From contig NZ_UWOK01000001.1 of the NCBI RefSeq assembly GCF_900573985.1, positions 2,046,001 through 2,110,000 on the forward strand: 64,000 nucleotides of DNA, in the 5' to 3' direction. Made by a program: the position numbers and the translations under genes. The stretch is from Campylobacter showae (GTDB lineage: Bacteria > Campylobacterota > Campylobacteria > Campylobacterales > Campylobacteraceae). The notes under the pieces were generated by a model. It was given only the letters and a program-made list of their open reading frames with translations. It did not search any database and was not told the origin of the DNA. Positions 45,655 through 54,219 of this stretch are shown in pieces. Within the stretch, counting starts at the first letter, position 1, and each line of letters begins with the position of its first letter.

Positions 45655-45785
45655 AATCTATCCTCGTATCTTTCGTAGTTTATGCTGTATATTTTATCTA
45701 TATTTTCGGCGTTTATGAGCTGCTCGCTGCGCCCGAAGGCTAAAATTTCGCCGTCTTTTATAAACAACGTCAAATTTGAAACGAA
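45651..45785 (-). pseudogene. 3' stub of an ABC-transporter ATPase (FecE-like)
   Basis: The minus-strand frame reads LTLFIKDGEILAFGRSEQLINAENIDKIYSINYERYEDRL in pieces (LTLFIKDGEILAFG, then SEQLINAENIDKIY, then EDRL) and stops in the ATGA of the methyltransferase. This is the typical C terminus of iron/cobalamin importer ATPases. Walker motifs are missing; upstream sequence changes to integrase DNA near 45785. Confidence 0.8.
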
Positions 45786-46131
45786 TATGTTTTATATCGG
45801 TTCTTGAGGCTCTTTGTTTTCTCCACTGAGTCCAAAGATCGCTATAGCTAAGCTCTATCTCTTTACTAATGCTTCCGGTTTCCTGATAATACATAAGTAG
45901 CTTTATGGCATCGTTTCTGGCTTCTTTTATAGAATAGACCCCTTGCCTATACTCTCCTAGAGTCTTAGTAGTTCTATCGCCAGTCAGTTTATTTTCGTAA
46001 CGAAATTTAAATATCTTAGCGCCACTACCGGTAAGTATGAGTTTTAATTCTCTTAAGCAAGCTAGACTATGCATCTCTTTTTTTCCGCTTACGGGAAGTT
46101 TTTGTATCTGTTCTTCCTTGGTAATTATCAT
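45786..46131 (-). pseudogene. N-terminal fragment of a tyrosine integrase
   Basis: About 115 residues of an arm-DNA-binding and early core domain: KEMHSLACLRELKLILTG, FRYENKLTGDRTTKTLGEYRQGVYSIKEARNDAI and ELSYSDLWTQWR. The catalytic domain is absent; the frame runs out of phase through the ABC ATPase stub. It differs from the intact integrase at 46754, so it comes from an older element at the same tRNA site. Confidence 0.8.
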
Positions 46132-46401
46132 CTATGTTTTCCTTATTATCTTTTTATCTTATGCGTTCATTATAATGTTTTTTAATATTTTTAAAAAGCA
46201 AAAAGGGGATCTAGAATGCCTTTTTGCGATCTTTTTTCTAAAAACCGTATAAGAATGCCTAAAATTAGGACTTTGAAAAACATTTAGGTATCTCGTTTGC
46301 AAAAAATGGCAAAAAGTTGCGTTTTTACCGAAAAATTGCTGTTTTTTACTTTCCAAAAAGTAGCGAAAAGTTCCAAAAAAAGGCACTTAATTCAAGTTTA
46401 T

Positions 46402-46437
46402 GGTATCTCCTAAAAGCGTATTTTTAAAGGAGATACC
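46402..46437. repeat. Hairpin with a third arm left of the island
   Basis: GGTATCTCCT (46402-46411) pairs with AGGAGATACC (46428-46437); a further GAGATACCA follows at 46442-46450 and could replace the second arm. It sits between the integrase fragment and attL, in the remnant of the older element; a recombinase or regulator binding region is possible. Confidence 0.5.
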
Positions 46438-46584
46438 CTAAGAGATACCATGTTTTTCGGAACCATGATACAAAAAAACGAAAAGAAATAGAATAAAACG
46501 GAAATATAAATAAGAGCAAATATCGTATTTTAGGGCTTTTTTGATAAAAATTGGAATTAATCGGAAGCTTAAGAAAATATTAAG

Positions 46585-46604
46585 TGGCTCCGGATGCTGG
46601 ATTC
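46585..46604. repeat. attL of the island (tRNA-Asn 3' end copy)
   Basis: TGGCTCCGGATGCTGGATTC repeats exactly the last 20 bases (including CCA) of the tRNA-Asn gene at 60033-60052, in the same orientation. Confidence 0.9.
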
Positions 46605-46713
46605 AAAAATATATAATTCTTAAACGCTCTAAAATACTCTAAAAAGCCCTATAATACGCTATTTGATAGCTTAAGCATATTCTAAGTTACACTAGAATAT
46701 CATACATTTTTAC

Positions 46714-46743
46714 AAATTTTGGGAACAAATAGGGAATAAATTT
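46714..46743. repeat. Candidate integrase arm site, left copy
   Basis: A 30-base segment with core GGGAACAAATAGGGAA, itself containing a GGGAAYAAAT repeat. It occurs again at 59930-59959 with two differences, each about 100 bp from an island end. Placed just upstream of the integrase start. Confidence 0.6.
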
Positions 46744-46753
46744 AGGGGGTATT

Positions 46754-47911
46754 ATGGCAGGAAAACTTAAAAATTACAACTCGTCGTTTGGAGTAAATAA
46801 ATATCCTGGAATTTTCTTCAATAATCTAGCCAACGGTGACGTCGTTTTTTATATGAGAGTTACGCTTGAGGGCAAAAAGGCGAACGTTAAAATAGGATCA
46901 AAATCCGAAGGCGTAAATATAACCTACGCGTATAACAAAAAGAAAGAATTCGATGCCAAGCAAAGAAACGGCGAATTGCCAGATAGTATAACAAAGAAAA
47001 TAGCCGCCAAGAATAACAAAAGCTCGCTTAAATTTGATGAGATCGCAGACGCCTTTTTCAGCTATAAACTAGAAAAAGAACCAGACAACGCCGTCAATAT
47101 AAAAGAGCAAAGGCGAGATTATGAAATTTACCATAAGGATAAGTTAGGCGGTCTAGCCACGACGCAGATAACACCCGAGATGATAAATGAGCATCATAAA
47201 GATATTTCTCAGATAATCTCACCTAAAACCAAACGAAAGCTGTCGCAATCCAGGATAAACGCTATAATGGGTATAGTTAGGACGATTTTTAATCACGCTA
47301 TAAAAAATGACCTTATCGATCATATTAGCCCATACAAGATAGAACTAAAAAAGCCGAGCAACAAGCGAGAGAGATTTTTGGAGCTTATCGAGATAGAGCT
47401 TTTACGCAAAGAAGTAGCGGGCAAAGAAGACTTTGCCCTAGAGCTGTTCGTTGAGCTTGCGCTTTGTACGGGAGCTAGATTAGAAGGAATTTTAAATATC
47501 AAGAAAAAAGATTTAGCGCTATCTACCAAGTCGGTCACCATAAGCGATTTTAAAACAAAGAGCACGTATACGGGGTTTTTAAGTAAAAGAGCACTAGAAA
47601 AGATAAATCAAATTTATACCACCCTATCCCCGAACGACTTTTTGGTAAATAAACCAAAATCCACTATTCAAAACGTCTTGCAGCCATTATTAAACAAGCT
47701 TTTTAATCAAAATTTAGATATAAGCGACGCAACCAATAGAGTAGTCATTCACACCCTTAGGCATACGTTCGCTTCGCATCTTGCTATAAAGGGCACTCCG
47801 ATACTAACGATAAAAAAGCTGATGAATCACTCAGATATCAACCATACCCTAAGATACGCTAAACTAATGCCGGACAGCGGAAGAGAGATGGTGGAGAGGC
47901 TTTATGAATAA
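46754..47911 (+). CDS. int: Tyrosine recombinase (phage-type integrase)
   Basis: A 385-residue integrase. N-terminal arm-binding region (about 10-75), SAM-like core-binding domain (about 90-190), catalytic domain with arginine in CTGARLEGILNI (about 240-250), HTLRHTFASHLA (about 333-344) and the tyrosine in SDINHTLRYAKL (about 363-374). All catalytic residues R-H-R-H-Y are visible. It reads inward from attL, starts from TTAGGGGGTATTATG, and should catalyse integration at tRNA-Asn. Confidence 0.95.
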   Translation: MAGKLKNYNSSFGVNKYPGIFFNNLANGDVVFYMRVTLEGKKANVKIGSKSEGVNITYAYNKKKEFDAKQRNGELPDSITKKIAAKNNKSSLKFDEIADAFFSYKLEKEPDNAVNIKEQRRDYEIYHKDKLGGLATTQITPEMINEHHKDISQIISPKTKRKLSQSRINAIMGIVRTIFNHAIKNDLIDHISPYKIELKKPSNKRERFLELIEIELLRKEVAGKEDFALELFVELALCTGARLEGILNIKKKDLALSTKSVTISDFKTKSTYTGFLSKRALEKINQIYTTLSPNDFLVNKPKSTIQNVLQPLLNKLFNQNLDISDATNRVVIHTLRHTFASHLAIKGTPILTIKKLMNHSDINHTLRYAKLMPDSGREMVERLYE

Positions 47912-47964
47912 TTTTATATCAAGTTGTTTATTTAGCAATAAGCATATAAAACAAACTGCATTTT

Positions 47965-47983
47965 ATATCATATATGGTATAAT
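47965..47983 (+). promoter_or_regulatory. Promoter/operator of the toxin-antitoxin pair
   Basis: TATAAT at 47978-47983 is preceded by an imperfect palindrome, TATCATATATGGTA, that overlaps it. Such an arrangement fits autorepression by the antitoxin. Confidence 0.5.
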
Positions 47984-48010
47984 AGGGCTTAGTTACATAG
48001 AAGGATTGCA

Positions 48011-48340
48011 ATGTGGAGCGTAGAGTTTGCAAGCGAAGCCATAAAAGACGAGTTCTTGGAACTGCCGACCGGACTTAGACAAAGAGGTTATAAAATGTTC
48101 GAGCTCTTAGAGGCTAGGGGTAATACCTTGGGAGAGCCGTACACTAAAAGCATAAAAGACGGGCTGTTCGAGATACGCATAAAGTCGGATGAAGGAATAG
48201 CTAGAAGCATATATTGTTATGAAATCGGCAAAAGAATAATAATCCTACTAACTTTTGTTAAAAAAACACAAAAGACGCCTAAAAGTATACTAAATTTGGC
48301 AGAACAAAGATTAAAGGAGTTTAAAGATGGGAACCGTTAA
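48011..48340 (+). CDS. HigB/RelE-family toxin (Gp49-like)
   Basis: A 109-residue protein of the RelE/HigB mRNA-interferase fold: WSVEFASEAIKDEFLELP at the start, LFEIRIKSDEGIARSIYCYEIGKRIIILLTFVKKTQKTP in the core and NLAEQRLKEFK at the end. Toxin precedes antitoxin, as in HigBA systems, and the genes overlap by 14 bases. Likely stabilises the island by post-segregational killing. Confidence 0.9.
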   Translation: MWSVEFASEAIKDEFLELPTGLRQRGYKMFELLEARGNTLGEPYTKSIKDGLFEIRIKSDEGIARSIYCYEIGKRIIILLTFVKKTQKTPKSILNLAEQRLKEFKDGNR

Positions 48341-48599
48341 TTTTAGAGAAGTTTTAAAAGAGGAGCTAAAAAACACCGAATTTAAAGCGCAATACGATGC
48401 ACTGGAGGACGAATATAAAGCCATAGAGGCTTTGATAGACGCTAGAAACGAGGCAGGGCTAACTCAAAGCGAAGTAGCTAAAAGGATGGGCATAACTCAG
48501 TCTGCCGTAGCCAGAATAGAAAGCGGAGCGTATAATATCAAGTATAAAACATTTTTTAACTACATAAAAGCTTGCGGCAAAAGAGTGGCGATAGTATAA
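48327..48599 (+). CDS. HigA-like XRE-family antitoxin
   Basis: A 90-residue protein with a C-terminal XRE helix-turn-helix (AGLTQSEVAKRMGITQSAVARIESG, about residues 43-67) and a short helical N terminus. Overlaps the toxin gene; expected to neutralise it and repress the shared promoter. Confidence 0.9.
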   Translation: MGTVNFREVLKEELKNTEFKAQYDALEDEYKAIEALIDARNEAGLTQSEVAKRMGITQSAVARIESGAYNIKYKTFFNYIKACGKRVAIV

Positions 48600-49110
48600 G
48601 TAAGATTAATTATCTAGCAAATACTCAAGTCGATACAGGAGAAAATATTAAGCTTTGTTGGTTCTCAAGACGGGGTTCTTGCGGATACGATAGTTAGGAT
48701 TTGAAAAAATAAGGCTCTTATAGCATGGGCATATTCAAAACGCAACTAAATCAAGGGGTTAATACGACTGCGAAAACGAATACGGATATATTATAGCGAT
48801 GCTTGTTTTATCAAATAATATTAACCCTGCACAAAATGCTCTTCTTTTTGATTCTTATTTCTTGCTCAAAAACAATCTCTACTTTAATATTTATTTATGC
48901 TACAAGAAGACTAGCAACATCTTAATTTTGAAAATTTGTGCTAAAATACCAAATAAAAAAATAAAAGTCAATTTCCCTATAAACCAAAATTTACTTTAAC
49001 TTAATAAAAAACAGTCGCTTCTAATTCCATCGTACAGTCTTAGAACTTGACACCATTTATCAAAATATTAAGAACAAACAACCCCTACATAGGACAATAT
49101 GTTAATACTT
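48600..49110. other. AT-rich non-coding stretch of the island
   Basis: About 510 bp. A 66-codon open frame at 48799-48999 has no ribosome site and a composition like random AT-rich DNA, so it is not called. Short codon-like traces near 48650-48710 may be gene decay. No RNA gene recognised. Confidence 0.4.
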
Positions 49111-49114
49111 ACTT

Positions 49115-49292
49115 AGCAAACTCAAATGAGTTTGCTGTAAGGTCTTAGCAGACGGCCAATATTTTTCTTTGTCTAGGCAAAAGAAAAATATAAAAACTTA
49201 GACGAAACTTTATCGCTCGAAAATGATTTTTCGTCGATAAAAGGTCTAAGTTTTTTAATAGGAAGCTTTTAACGGATATCAGTTAAAAGCTT
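49115..49292. ncRNA. String of four strong stem-loops, possible structured RNA or terminators
   Basis: Arms: 49115-49124 with 49127-49136; 49159-49170 with 49180-49191 (12 bp, 9-base loop); 49192-49203 with 49244-49255 (12 bp, enclosing nested stems TTTATCG/CGATAAA and CGAAAA/TTTTCG); 49263-49273 with 49282-49292 (11 bp, 8-base loop). The third is followed by TTTTTT. No protein frame is present. The strand is not determined. It could be an unknown structured RNA, a set of bidirectional terminators or a recombination site. Confidence 0.5.
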
Positions 49293-49313
49293 ATATGCGG
49301 TTGACAATCTAGC

Positions 49314-49725
49314 CTACTGTTCCGCCTTTTTAATTAAATTTTCGTATTCATCCTGACTTAGATGCTCCAGTCACGTTACGCTTTTACTCTCCTTTTCAAA
49401 GGTTACCGCGATGTGCTCTCCGCCTTCTTGCAGTCCGGCTCCGTGTCAATGCTTGACGCCAGGCGGGCAGAGCACTACGTCGCCAGCACGAGCGATTTGC
49501 ACGATGCCGTCCGCCATGCCGGTGTAAATTTTGCCCCGCGGGATGCGTGTGCCACGCCGTGCCTACTCCACGTGGGAAATGCACTAGCACTGCTCCTGCG
49601 TTTGCGCAAGGCGTTGCGCCGAAAAGCAGCGTGACTTTCGGCAGACCGCCTGCAAAAATTTTATCGCTCACCTTGTCATAGGCGACCAGCTCATCTTTTT
49701 TAACTAAAATTTGAGTGTTTTGCAT
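49314..49725 (-). pseudogene. Decayed cupin-domain gene
   Basis: The first 70 codons read a normal cupin (MQNTQILVKKDEL..., FPRGVGTAWHTHPAGQ with the metal histidines). After HTHPAGQNL the frame shifts by one base; the correct continuation (MADGIVQIARAGDVVLCPPGVKH) is in another frame and then meets two in-frame TGA codons, at 49446-49448 and 49371-49373, each where the family has tryptophan (KH-W-HGA and VT-W-LEH). After the second TGA the frame stays open to 49314. One frameshift plus two TGG-to-TGA changes indicate a pseudogene. Confidence 0.8.
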
Positions 49726-49772
49726 GATTTGTTATTTGAACACACTGCTCTGCTGTTGGCTAAAATTTTATT

Positions 49773-50882
49773 TTACTTACCCAGACCTTTTTGTTTTAGC
49801 CAATTTTCCATATGATCGGCTACCTCCATATTGTTAAGATCCGAAAATATAAAATGCGTGTTGCCTTTGATACCTATTTTAGGTAGTTCCACAACAGTCG
49901 CATCGCCGCCGTGTTTATTCACAACGTCAACCCATTGTTTAGCGAGCGACAAGCGGATTCGCCATTGATCTTCGCCTTGGTTATCGGATGGTTTATCGCT
50001 GATAAAATCGCCAAAATAGATCAAAATCGGCATTTTGGTAAGCTTGTCAAAATCCGCTTTACTTGCCGCAGCAGGTTTGATATCGCCAAATTTGCTAGTG
50101 ATATTTGCCGGAATTTCACCTTCCGGAAATGGAAAGTTGCCGGGCTCAAAAGAGATAATGCCTTTGATATGCGGATTTTTCATTCCGGCTAGCCAACCAA
50201 CAATACCGCCTTGCGAGTGAGTGACGAGCACGCCATCGCCGATGCGATCAAAGAGTTTACTCATGCTATCGCTGATTACCGCGCCATCAAACGCTCCCGT
50301 GTTTGGCGTCATCTGACGAAAGAACTGATCTAGCGAGTTTTTATCTTGCGGGAATGCCACGCCTTTATTGAAATTTGGGTAGGTGCCTATGCGAAATTGA
50401 GCAAACCAGAACTGATCGTCAGGCGTTGCAGAAATTTTACCTTCTACCGTACTTTGTCCGGATTGCCCGCGGCGCGGTTGATCTACTAAATAAACAGGAA
50501 AATGCCTGCGTAAAAAGATATTTTGAAAACCTTCTCTGCCGTCCGGGGTAGTTTGCCATGTTCGCATTGATTGCCCTGCGCCATGCAAAAACACAAGCGG
50601 ATACTTGCGGGGACTACTTGGAATTTGATAAAAAACGGTTGCATGATCGCCGTGCAAGGTTTGCCCGCCCGCTTGGATAGATGCTTCATAGACATCCATA
50701 AAGCTATTGCTTTCTTTGCCTTTTACAGTGTCCGGAAAGGGGTTGTAAATGCCTTTGCTGGTTTTTATCGAACCACCCACGGCAAAGCTGCCTTGCTCTT
50801 CGATGGAAAGCGGCGCTGCGTAAGTTTGCACGGCTAGCCCATAAGCGATTAAAAATATGGAAAGTTTTGTAAATTTTTTCAT
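49773..50882 (-). CDS. Exported alpha/beta hydrolase
   Basis: A 369-residue periplasmic hydrolase with a signal peptide (1-22). Oxyanion region VFLHGAGQSMRTW (about 97-109), nucleophile elbow VTHSQGGIVGWL (serine, about residue 221) and late histidine GNTHFIF (about 345) complete the triad. Substrate unknown. It is followed by the decayed cupin gene and preceded by a carboxylesterase gene in the same direction; DNA here has fewer AAATTT words than the core genome. Confidence 0.88.
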   Translation of the reverse strand: MKKFTKLSIFLIAYGLAVQTYAAPLSIEEQGSFAVGGSIKTSKGIYNPFPDTVKGKESNSFMDVYEASIQAGGQTLHGDHATVFYQIPSSPRKYPLVFLHGAGQSMRTWQTTPDGREGFQNIFLRRHFPVYLVDQPRRGQSGQSTVEGKISATPDDQFWFAQFRIGTYPNFNKGVAFPQDKNSLDQFFRQMTPNTGAFDGAVISDSMSKLFDRIGDGVLVTHSQGGIVGWLAGMKNPHIKGIISFEPGNFPFPEGEIPANITSKFGDIKPAAASKADFDKLTKMPILIYFGDFISDKPSDNQGEDQWRIRLSLAKQWVDVVNKHGGDATVVELPKIGIKGNTHFIFSDLNNMEVADHMENWLKQKGLGK

Positions 50883-50904
50883 GGTTTATCCTTTTTATGA
50901 TCTC

Positions 50905-52563
50905 TTAAAATTTCATTTCCGGAGCCAATAAACGCTGTAACTTCGCATCGTGATGTTGTTTGGTCTTGATTTCGTTATCAAATATCATCACATTGCCGTT
51001 TTCGCGAGTATAAGCGTCCCATTGCGGCAAATCGCCGCCGTTTGGATTGCCTGTTTTGGCAAAATTTACCCAAGCCGTGCTCATTTTTTTCGCCAACTCG
51101 CGCGCCTCTTTGCCGCCGCCCGTGGCTTGTTCCATTTTATCGATATTGTTAAAGACAAAGGCGATTTCTGCGGTATGATAGCTCATCGGTACGCCGTTAA
51201 ACACGGGAGTATCCCAGCTAAATATGTAGTTATACACCGGCGCAGCGTGCTGATCAGCTTTTAAACTCGCAGTTTTTAATGCCGGAGCACGCAGAAAACT
51301 ATCCACATAGAGTGCATCGGCCAAACGGCGTTTTGGATAGGCTTCACGGAATGCCTCTATGACCTTGGCGGTCTTATTGCCATATTTTACTTTTAGCTTT
51401 TCCTCCACTTGCGAGTCGCTCCAAGTAAAGCGGTTATCTTTTTGTGTATTGGCTAAATCTAGTTGCAGCGGGAAGCTCTCCCATTCTGTTAAATTTGAAC
51501 CGATCAAGAGCGGAATATCTTTTGATAATTCTGGATATTTTTCGCCTACAGGCTCTTGCGGGATATAATCGCCGTCCATTGTCGGTGCCCACGATAAACC
51601 ATAGCCTTGTCCGCGAAGAGGCATAAGTTTTTGTTCCTGGGCCGTTTGCTTTAGAGCTTTGTTTGCCGCCTCGTTAATTTGCGCCGGTGTAAACACTTTG
51701 AGCTTATCAAGCGCGGTTGGTTTTACGCCCAAATTTGCAAGCGTTAGCTCTGCTACGCGCCTGCCTGCTTTAGGAGAGGTGAGCGTCATTCCCATTTTTT
51801 CTACTGCGCCACTTTCGACGATCGCTTTGCTAAATAAACCTTTGGCTGCCGGCGTTCCCATTAATGTAAGCACTTTTGCTCCGCCTCCGCTTTCGCCAAA
51901 AATAGTAACGTTTGCCGGATCTCCGCCGAATTTATCAATGTTTTCTTTAACCCACTCCAGTGAAGCCACCAAATCTTGTACGCCTAAATTTGCCGAGTAT
52001 TTGTACTGCTCGCCGTAAGCGGATAGATCCAAATGCCCCATCGCATTCAAGCGGTGATTAACAGAAACCACTACCACATCGCCCGAGCGGGCCAAATTTT
52101 CTCCGTCATAGCTATGTAGATCGTTAGACGCTCCGGACTGAAAGCCTCCTCCGTGAATCCATACCATTACCGCACGTTTTTTGCCATCATTCTTAGGCGC
52201 CCATATATTTAAATTTAAGCACTGCTCGCTCTGCGTCATTTCCGGGCCGGTAAAGAAAAACGAACGTCCGCCCATCGGAACTTGCGGACATACATCGCCA
52301 TAAGTTAAAGCCATTTTTACGCCCTGCCATTTTGCCACTTTTTGCGGCGGCATAAAACGCTCAGCCATGGCATACGCGATGCCTTTGTAGGTCAAAATAT
52401 CGTTATGGATATAGCCTTGAATTTTACCAGCTTCAGTATGAACTACAGCGATGTCGCTACCGGCTTGGATCGGATCTTGACTCGCTAACGCTGGCGCTAT
52501 AAAGCCCAAAGCTATAGTTAGCAATGCCGTTCGTGCAAATTTGGTTGATAAATTTGGTTTCAT
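50905..52563 (-). CDS. Exported type-B carboxylesterase
   Basis: A 552-residue enzyme with signal peptide (1-27). It shows the type-B family motifs: EQCLNLNIWAPKN, oxyanion hole WIHGGGFQSGA, nucleophile FGESGGGAKVL (serine about residue 232) and the histidine in PMSYHTAEIAFVF (about 460). Such esterases hydrolyse short carboxylic esters; the natural substrate is unknown. Genes of this type are unusual in Campylobacter cores, consistent with island cargo. Confidence 0.92.
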   Translation of the reverse strand: MKPNLSTKFARTALLTIALGFIAPALASQDPIQAGSDIAVVHTEAGKIQGYIHNDILTYKGIAYAMAERFMPPQKVAKWQGVKMALTYGDVCPQVPMGGRSFFFTGPEMTQSEQCLNLNIWAPKNDGKKRAVMVWIHGGGFQSGASNDLHSYDGENLARSGDVVVVSVNHRLNAMGHLDLSAYGEQYKYSANLGVQDLVASLEWVKENIDKFGGDPANVTIFGESGGGAKVLTLMGTPAAKGLFSKAIVESGAVEKMGMTLTSPKAGRRVAELTLANLGVKPTALDKLKVFTPAQINEAANKALKQTAQEQKLMPLRGQGYGLSWAPTMDGDYIPQEPVGEKYPELSKDIPLLIGSNLTEWESFPLQLDLANTQKDNRFTWSDSQVEEKLKVKYGNKTAKVIEAFREAYPKRRLADALYVDSFLRAPALKTASLKADQHAAPVYNYIFSWDTPVFNGVPMSYHTAEIAFVFNNIDKMEQATGGGKEARELAKKMSTAWVNFAKTGNPNGGDLPQWDAYTRENGNVMIFDNEIKTKQHHDAKLQRLLAPEMKF

Positions 52564-52680
52564 GATATCCTCCCGTAAGATTAAGGTATGGTCTTATTGT
52601 AACAAACAACGGTAAAGCGCAAGGTTTTCCAAATTAGGAAACTAAAATTTAAAAATAAATCAAAATAGCGCTCAGATCGC

Positions 52681-53250
52681 CTAAAATTTCGCAAGCCACT
52701 CTTTTATCTCTTTTTCGCTCGGCCTCTCGCCGAAGCACTTCCCCGCTAGCCACTCGCCGCCGTTTGCTTTCTTGGCTAAATTTTTATCGCTATTTTCAAG
52801 CCCGGAGCTATAAACGGTGCAAAACGGGATCACCTTTTTGCCGCTAAAATCGTTGTTTTTTATAAACTCGTCGATCGGCCACGCAGCATCGTGCCACCAG
52901 ATCGGATAGCCCACGAAAACAGCCTCGTAGCTCTCCCAGCCGGGGATTTTAGCGTTAGTTAGCGGTACGCTCCTAAGCGACGCATCGTCATGTTCGCGAC
53001 TAATGCGACTTTTTGGATCGTTGTAGTTTAGATCAGCGTTCGTGTAGGGCTGCACGGGCTTTAGTTCAACTATCTTAGCACCTAAATTTTGTGCTATTAA
53101 ATTTGCCGCTCTAGCCGTATTGCCGCCTGCTGAAAAATAGACTACGAGCGTCTTTTGGGGCTCAAATTTTATATTTCCTGCTGCACTTTCGCCCGCCGCG
53201 AATGAACACATAGCAAGCGCTCCAGCCATTATTTTGCTTAATTTTTTCAT
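52681..53250 (-). CDS. Exported flavodoxin-like protein
   Basis: A 189-residue flavodoxin fold carrying a signal peptide (1-25). The FMN phosphate loop VVYFSAGGNTARAA lies at about residues 36-49, and VGYPIWWHDAAWPIDEFI and PFCTVYSSGLENS supply the isoalloxazine loops. It resembles the flavodoxin_4 group. A periplasmic flavodoxin is uncommon and suggests redox chemistry on the outside, possibly with the exported hydrolases here. Confidence 0.87.
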   Translation of the reverse strand: MKKLSKIMAGALAMCSFAAGESAAGNIKFEPQKTLVVYFSAGGNTARAANLIAQNLGAKIVELKPVQPYTNADLNYNDPKSRISREHDDASLRSVPLTNAKIPGWESYEAVFVGYPIWWHDAAWPIDEFIKNNDFSGKKVIPFCTVYSSGLENSDKNLAKKANGGEWLAGKCFGERPSEKEIKEWLAKF

Positions 53251-53265
53251 TTTATTTTCTTTCCT

Positions 53266-54195
53266 TTATCTCATCTGTTCTTGCCAAAATTTGACCGCCT
53301 CATCCAGCCAGCCCTGTGCTGCCGTGCCGGTGCCTAAGCCAAATCCGTGACCTAAATTTGCGTAGCTACGAAACTGCGTTTTAACGCCCGTAGCGGCTAA
53401 ATTTCGTATCCGTCTCTCCATCACGCCGGGGCTTGCGATCCAGTCGTTTTCGCCAACGACGGCAAAGGTCGGCGGATCGTTTCGCGTAAAATCCGAATAG
53501 CCCGTATATTGCATTATCACGGCTGTAGGTCGCGGATGCGAGCCCTGCTCAAAAGCCTGCGTGCCGTAGCTTCCCAGCATCGCCGCAAGCCTAGCTCCGG
53601 CCGAGCCGCCCCACAGCGAATAAAACTCCGCTCCCACCTCAAGCTCCTTTGCGTGCTCAAAAATAAAGCTAATCGCACGAGCAAGGTCTTGCGACCCGCT
53701 CCTAGCGCCCGGGCGGTAGATCAACGCAAAGGCGTTGTAGCCCTTTTTAGAAAGCTCAAGCGCGTGCGGGAAACTATCATGCATCGCGCTCACATAGGCA
53801 AAGCCGCCTCCGGCGACCACCACTGCAAACGGCTTGCCCCGCTCGCCTTTAAAATAAAAAAGTCCAGTATCATTTTTGCGTGGATCGGCGGCTTTTTCGG
53901 TATTTGAGTAAATATCGTAAAATACCTGCTTGCCGGCTTTGGCGCGATCTTTTAGGTGGTTTAAAACTTCAACCGTTTTATCCGCGTCGATATGCTCGTA
54001 CCACGTCAAATTTAGCTCGCCGAGCTTACCGCCGCCAAAGTAATCCTTGTGCGTAGGAAAAAGCAGCCTGCCGTAATCACCAAACGCCGCATCATGGACG
54101 ACGTCTGAAATTTTGCTCTCTTTTGTAAAATTATCGTTCATTTGCCCTCCCGCTAACGCCGCCGCAAATAGCGCCGAAATCAAAAACTTTTTCAA
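53266..54195 (-). CDS. Exported alpha/beta hydrolase, HSL-like esterase
   Basis: About 309 residues with a signal peptide (KKFLISALFAAALAGG). Oxyanion region VVVAGGGFAYV, nucleophile SLWGGSAGARLAAM (serine, GGSAG) and late ENDW and NLGHGFGLG complete a hormone-sensitive-lipase-like triad. The TTG at 54195 is preferred as start because AGGGG lies five bases ahead; a TTG six codons further upstream has no site. Downstream of the small CMD-like gene. Confidence 0.85.
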   Translation of the reverse strand: MKKFLISALFAAALAGGQMNDNFTKESKISDVVHDAAFGDYGRLLFPTHKDYFGGGKLGELNLTWYEHIDADKTVEVLNHLKDRAKAGKQVFYDIYSNTEKAADPRKNDTGLFYFKGERGKPFAVVVAGGGFAYVSAMHDSFPHALELSKKGYNAFALIYRPGARSGSQDLARAISFIFEHAKELEVGAEFYSLWGGSAGARLAAMLGSYGTQAFEQGSHPRPTAVIMQYTGYSDFTRNDPPTFAVVGENDWIASPGVMERRIRNLAATGVKTQFRSYANLGHGFGLGTGTAAQGWLDEAVKFWQEQMR

Positions 54196-54219
54196 ATTTA
54201 CCCCTATAACCAAAAACCG

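Noticed and set aside
46159..46386. 75-codon minus-strand frame left of attL
   Set aside because: Phe/Lys-rich, without ribosome site or relatives; the DNA looks like decayed element sequence.
46402..46450. Direct part of the current island
   Set aside because: It lies outside the attL repeat, so it belongs to the older remnant.
48799..48999. 66-codon open frame after the antitoxin gene
   Set aside because: No Shine-Dalgarno, no recognisable domain, and composition expected of AT-rich non-coding DNA.
49115..49292. CRISPR array or integron attC sites
   Set aside because: The stems differ in sequence, spacing is irregular and there is no repeated unit, so neither class fits.
49314..49725. 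Genetic-code reassignment (UGA as tryptophan)
   Set aside because: Only this one frameshifted gene shows it; neighbouring genes use TGG for Trp and stop normally at TGA. Ordinary gene decay is simpler.
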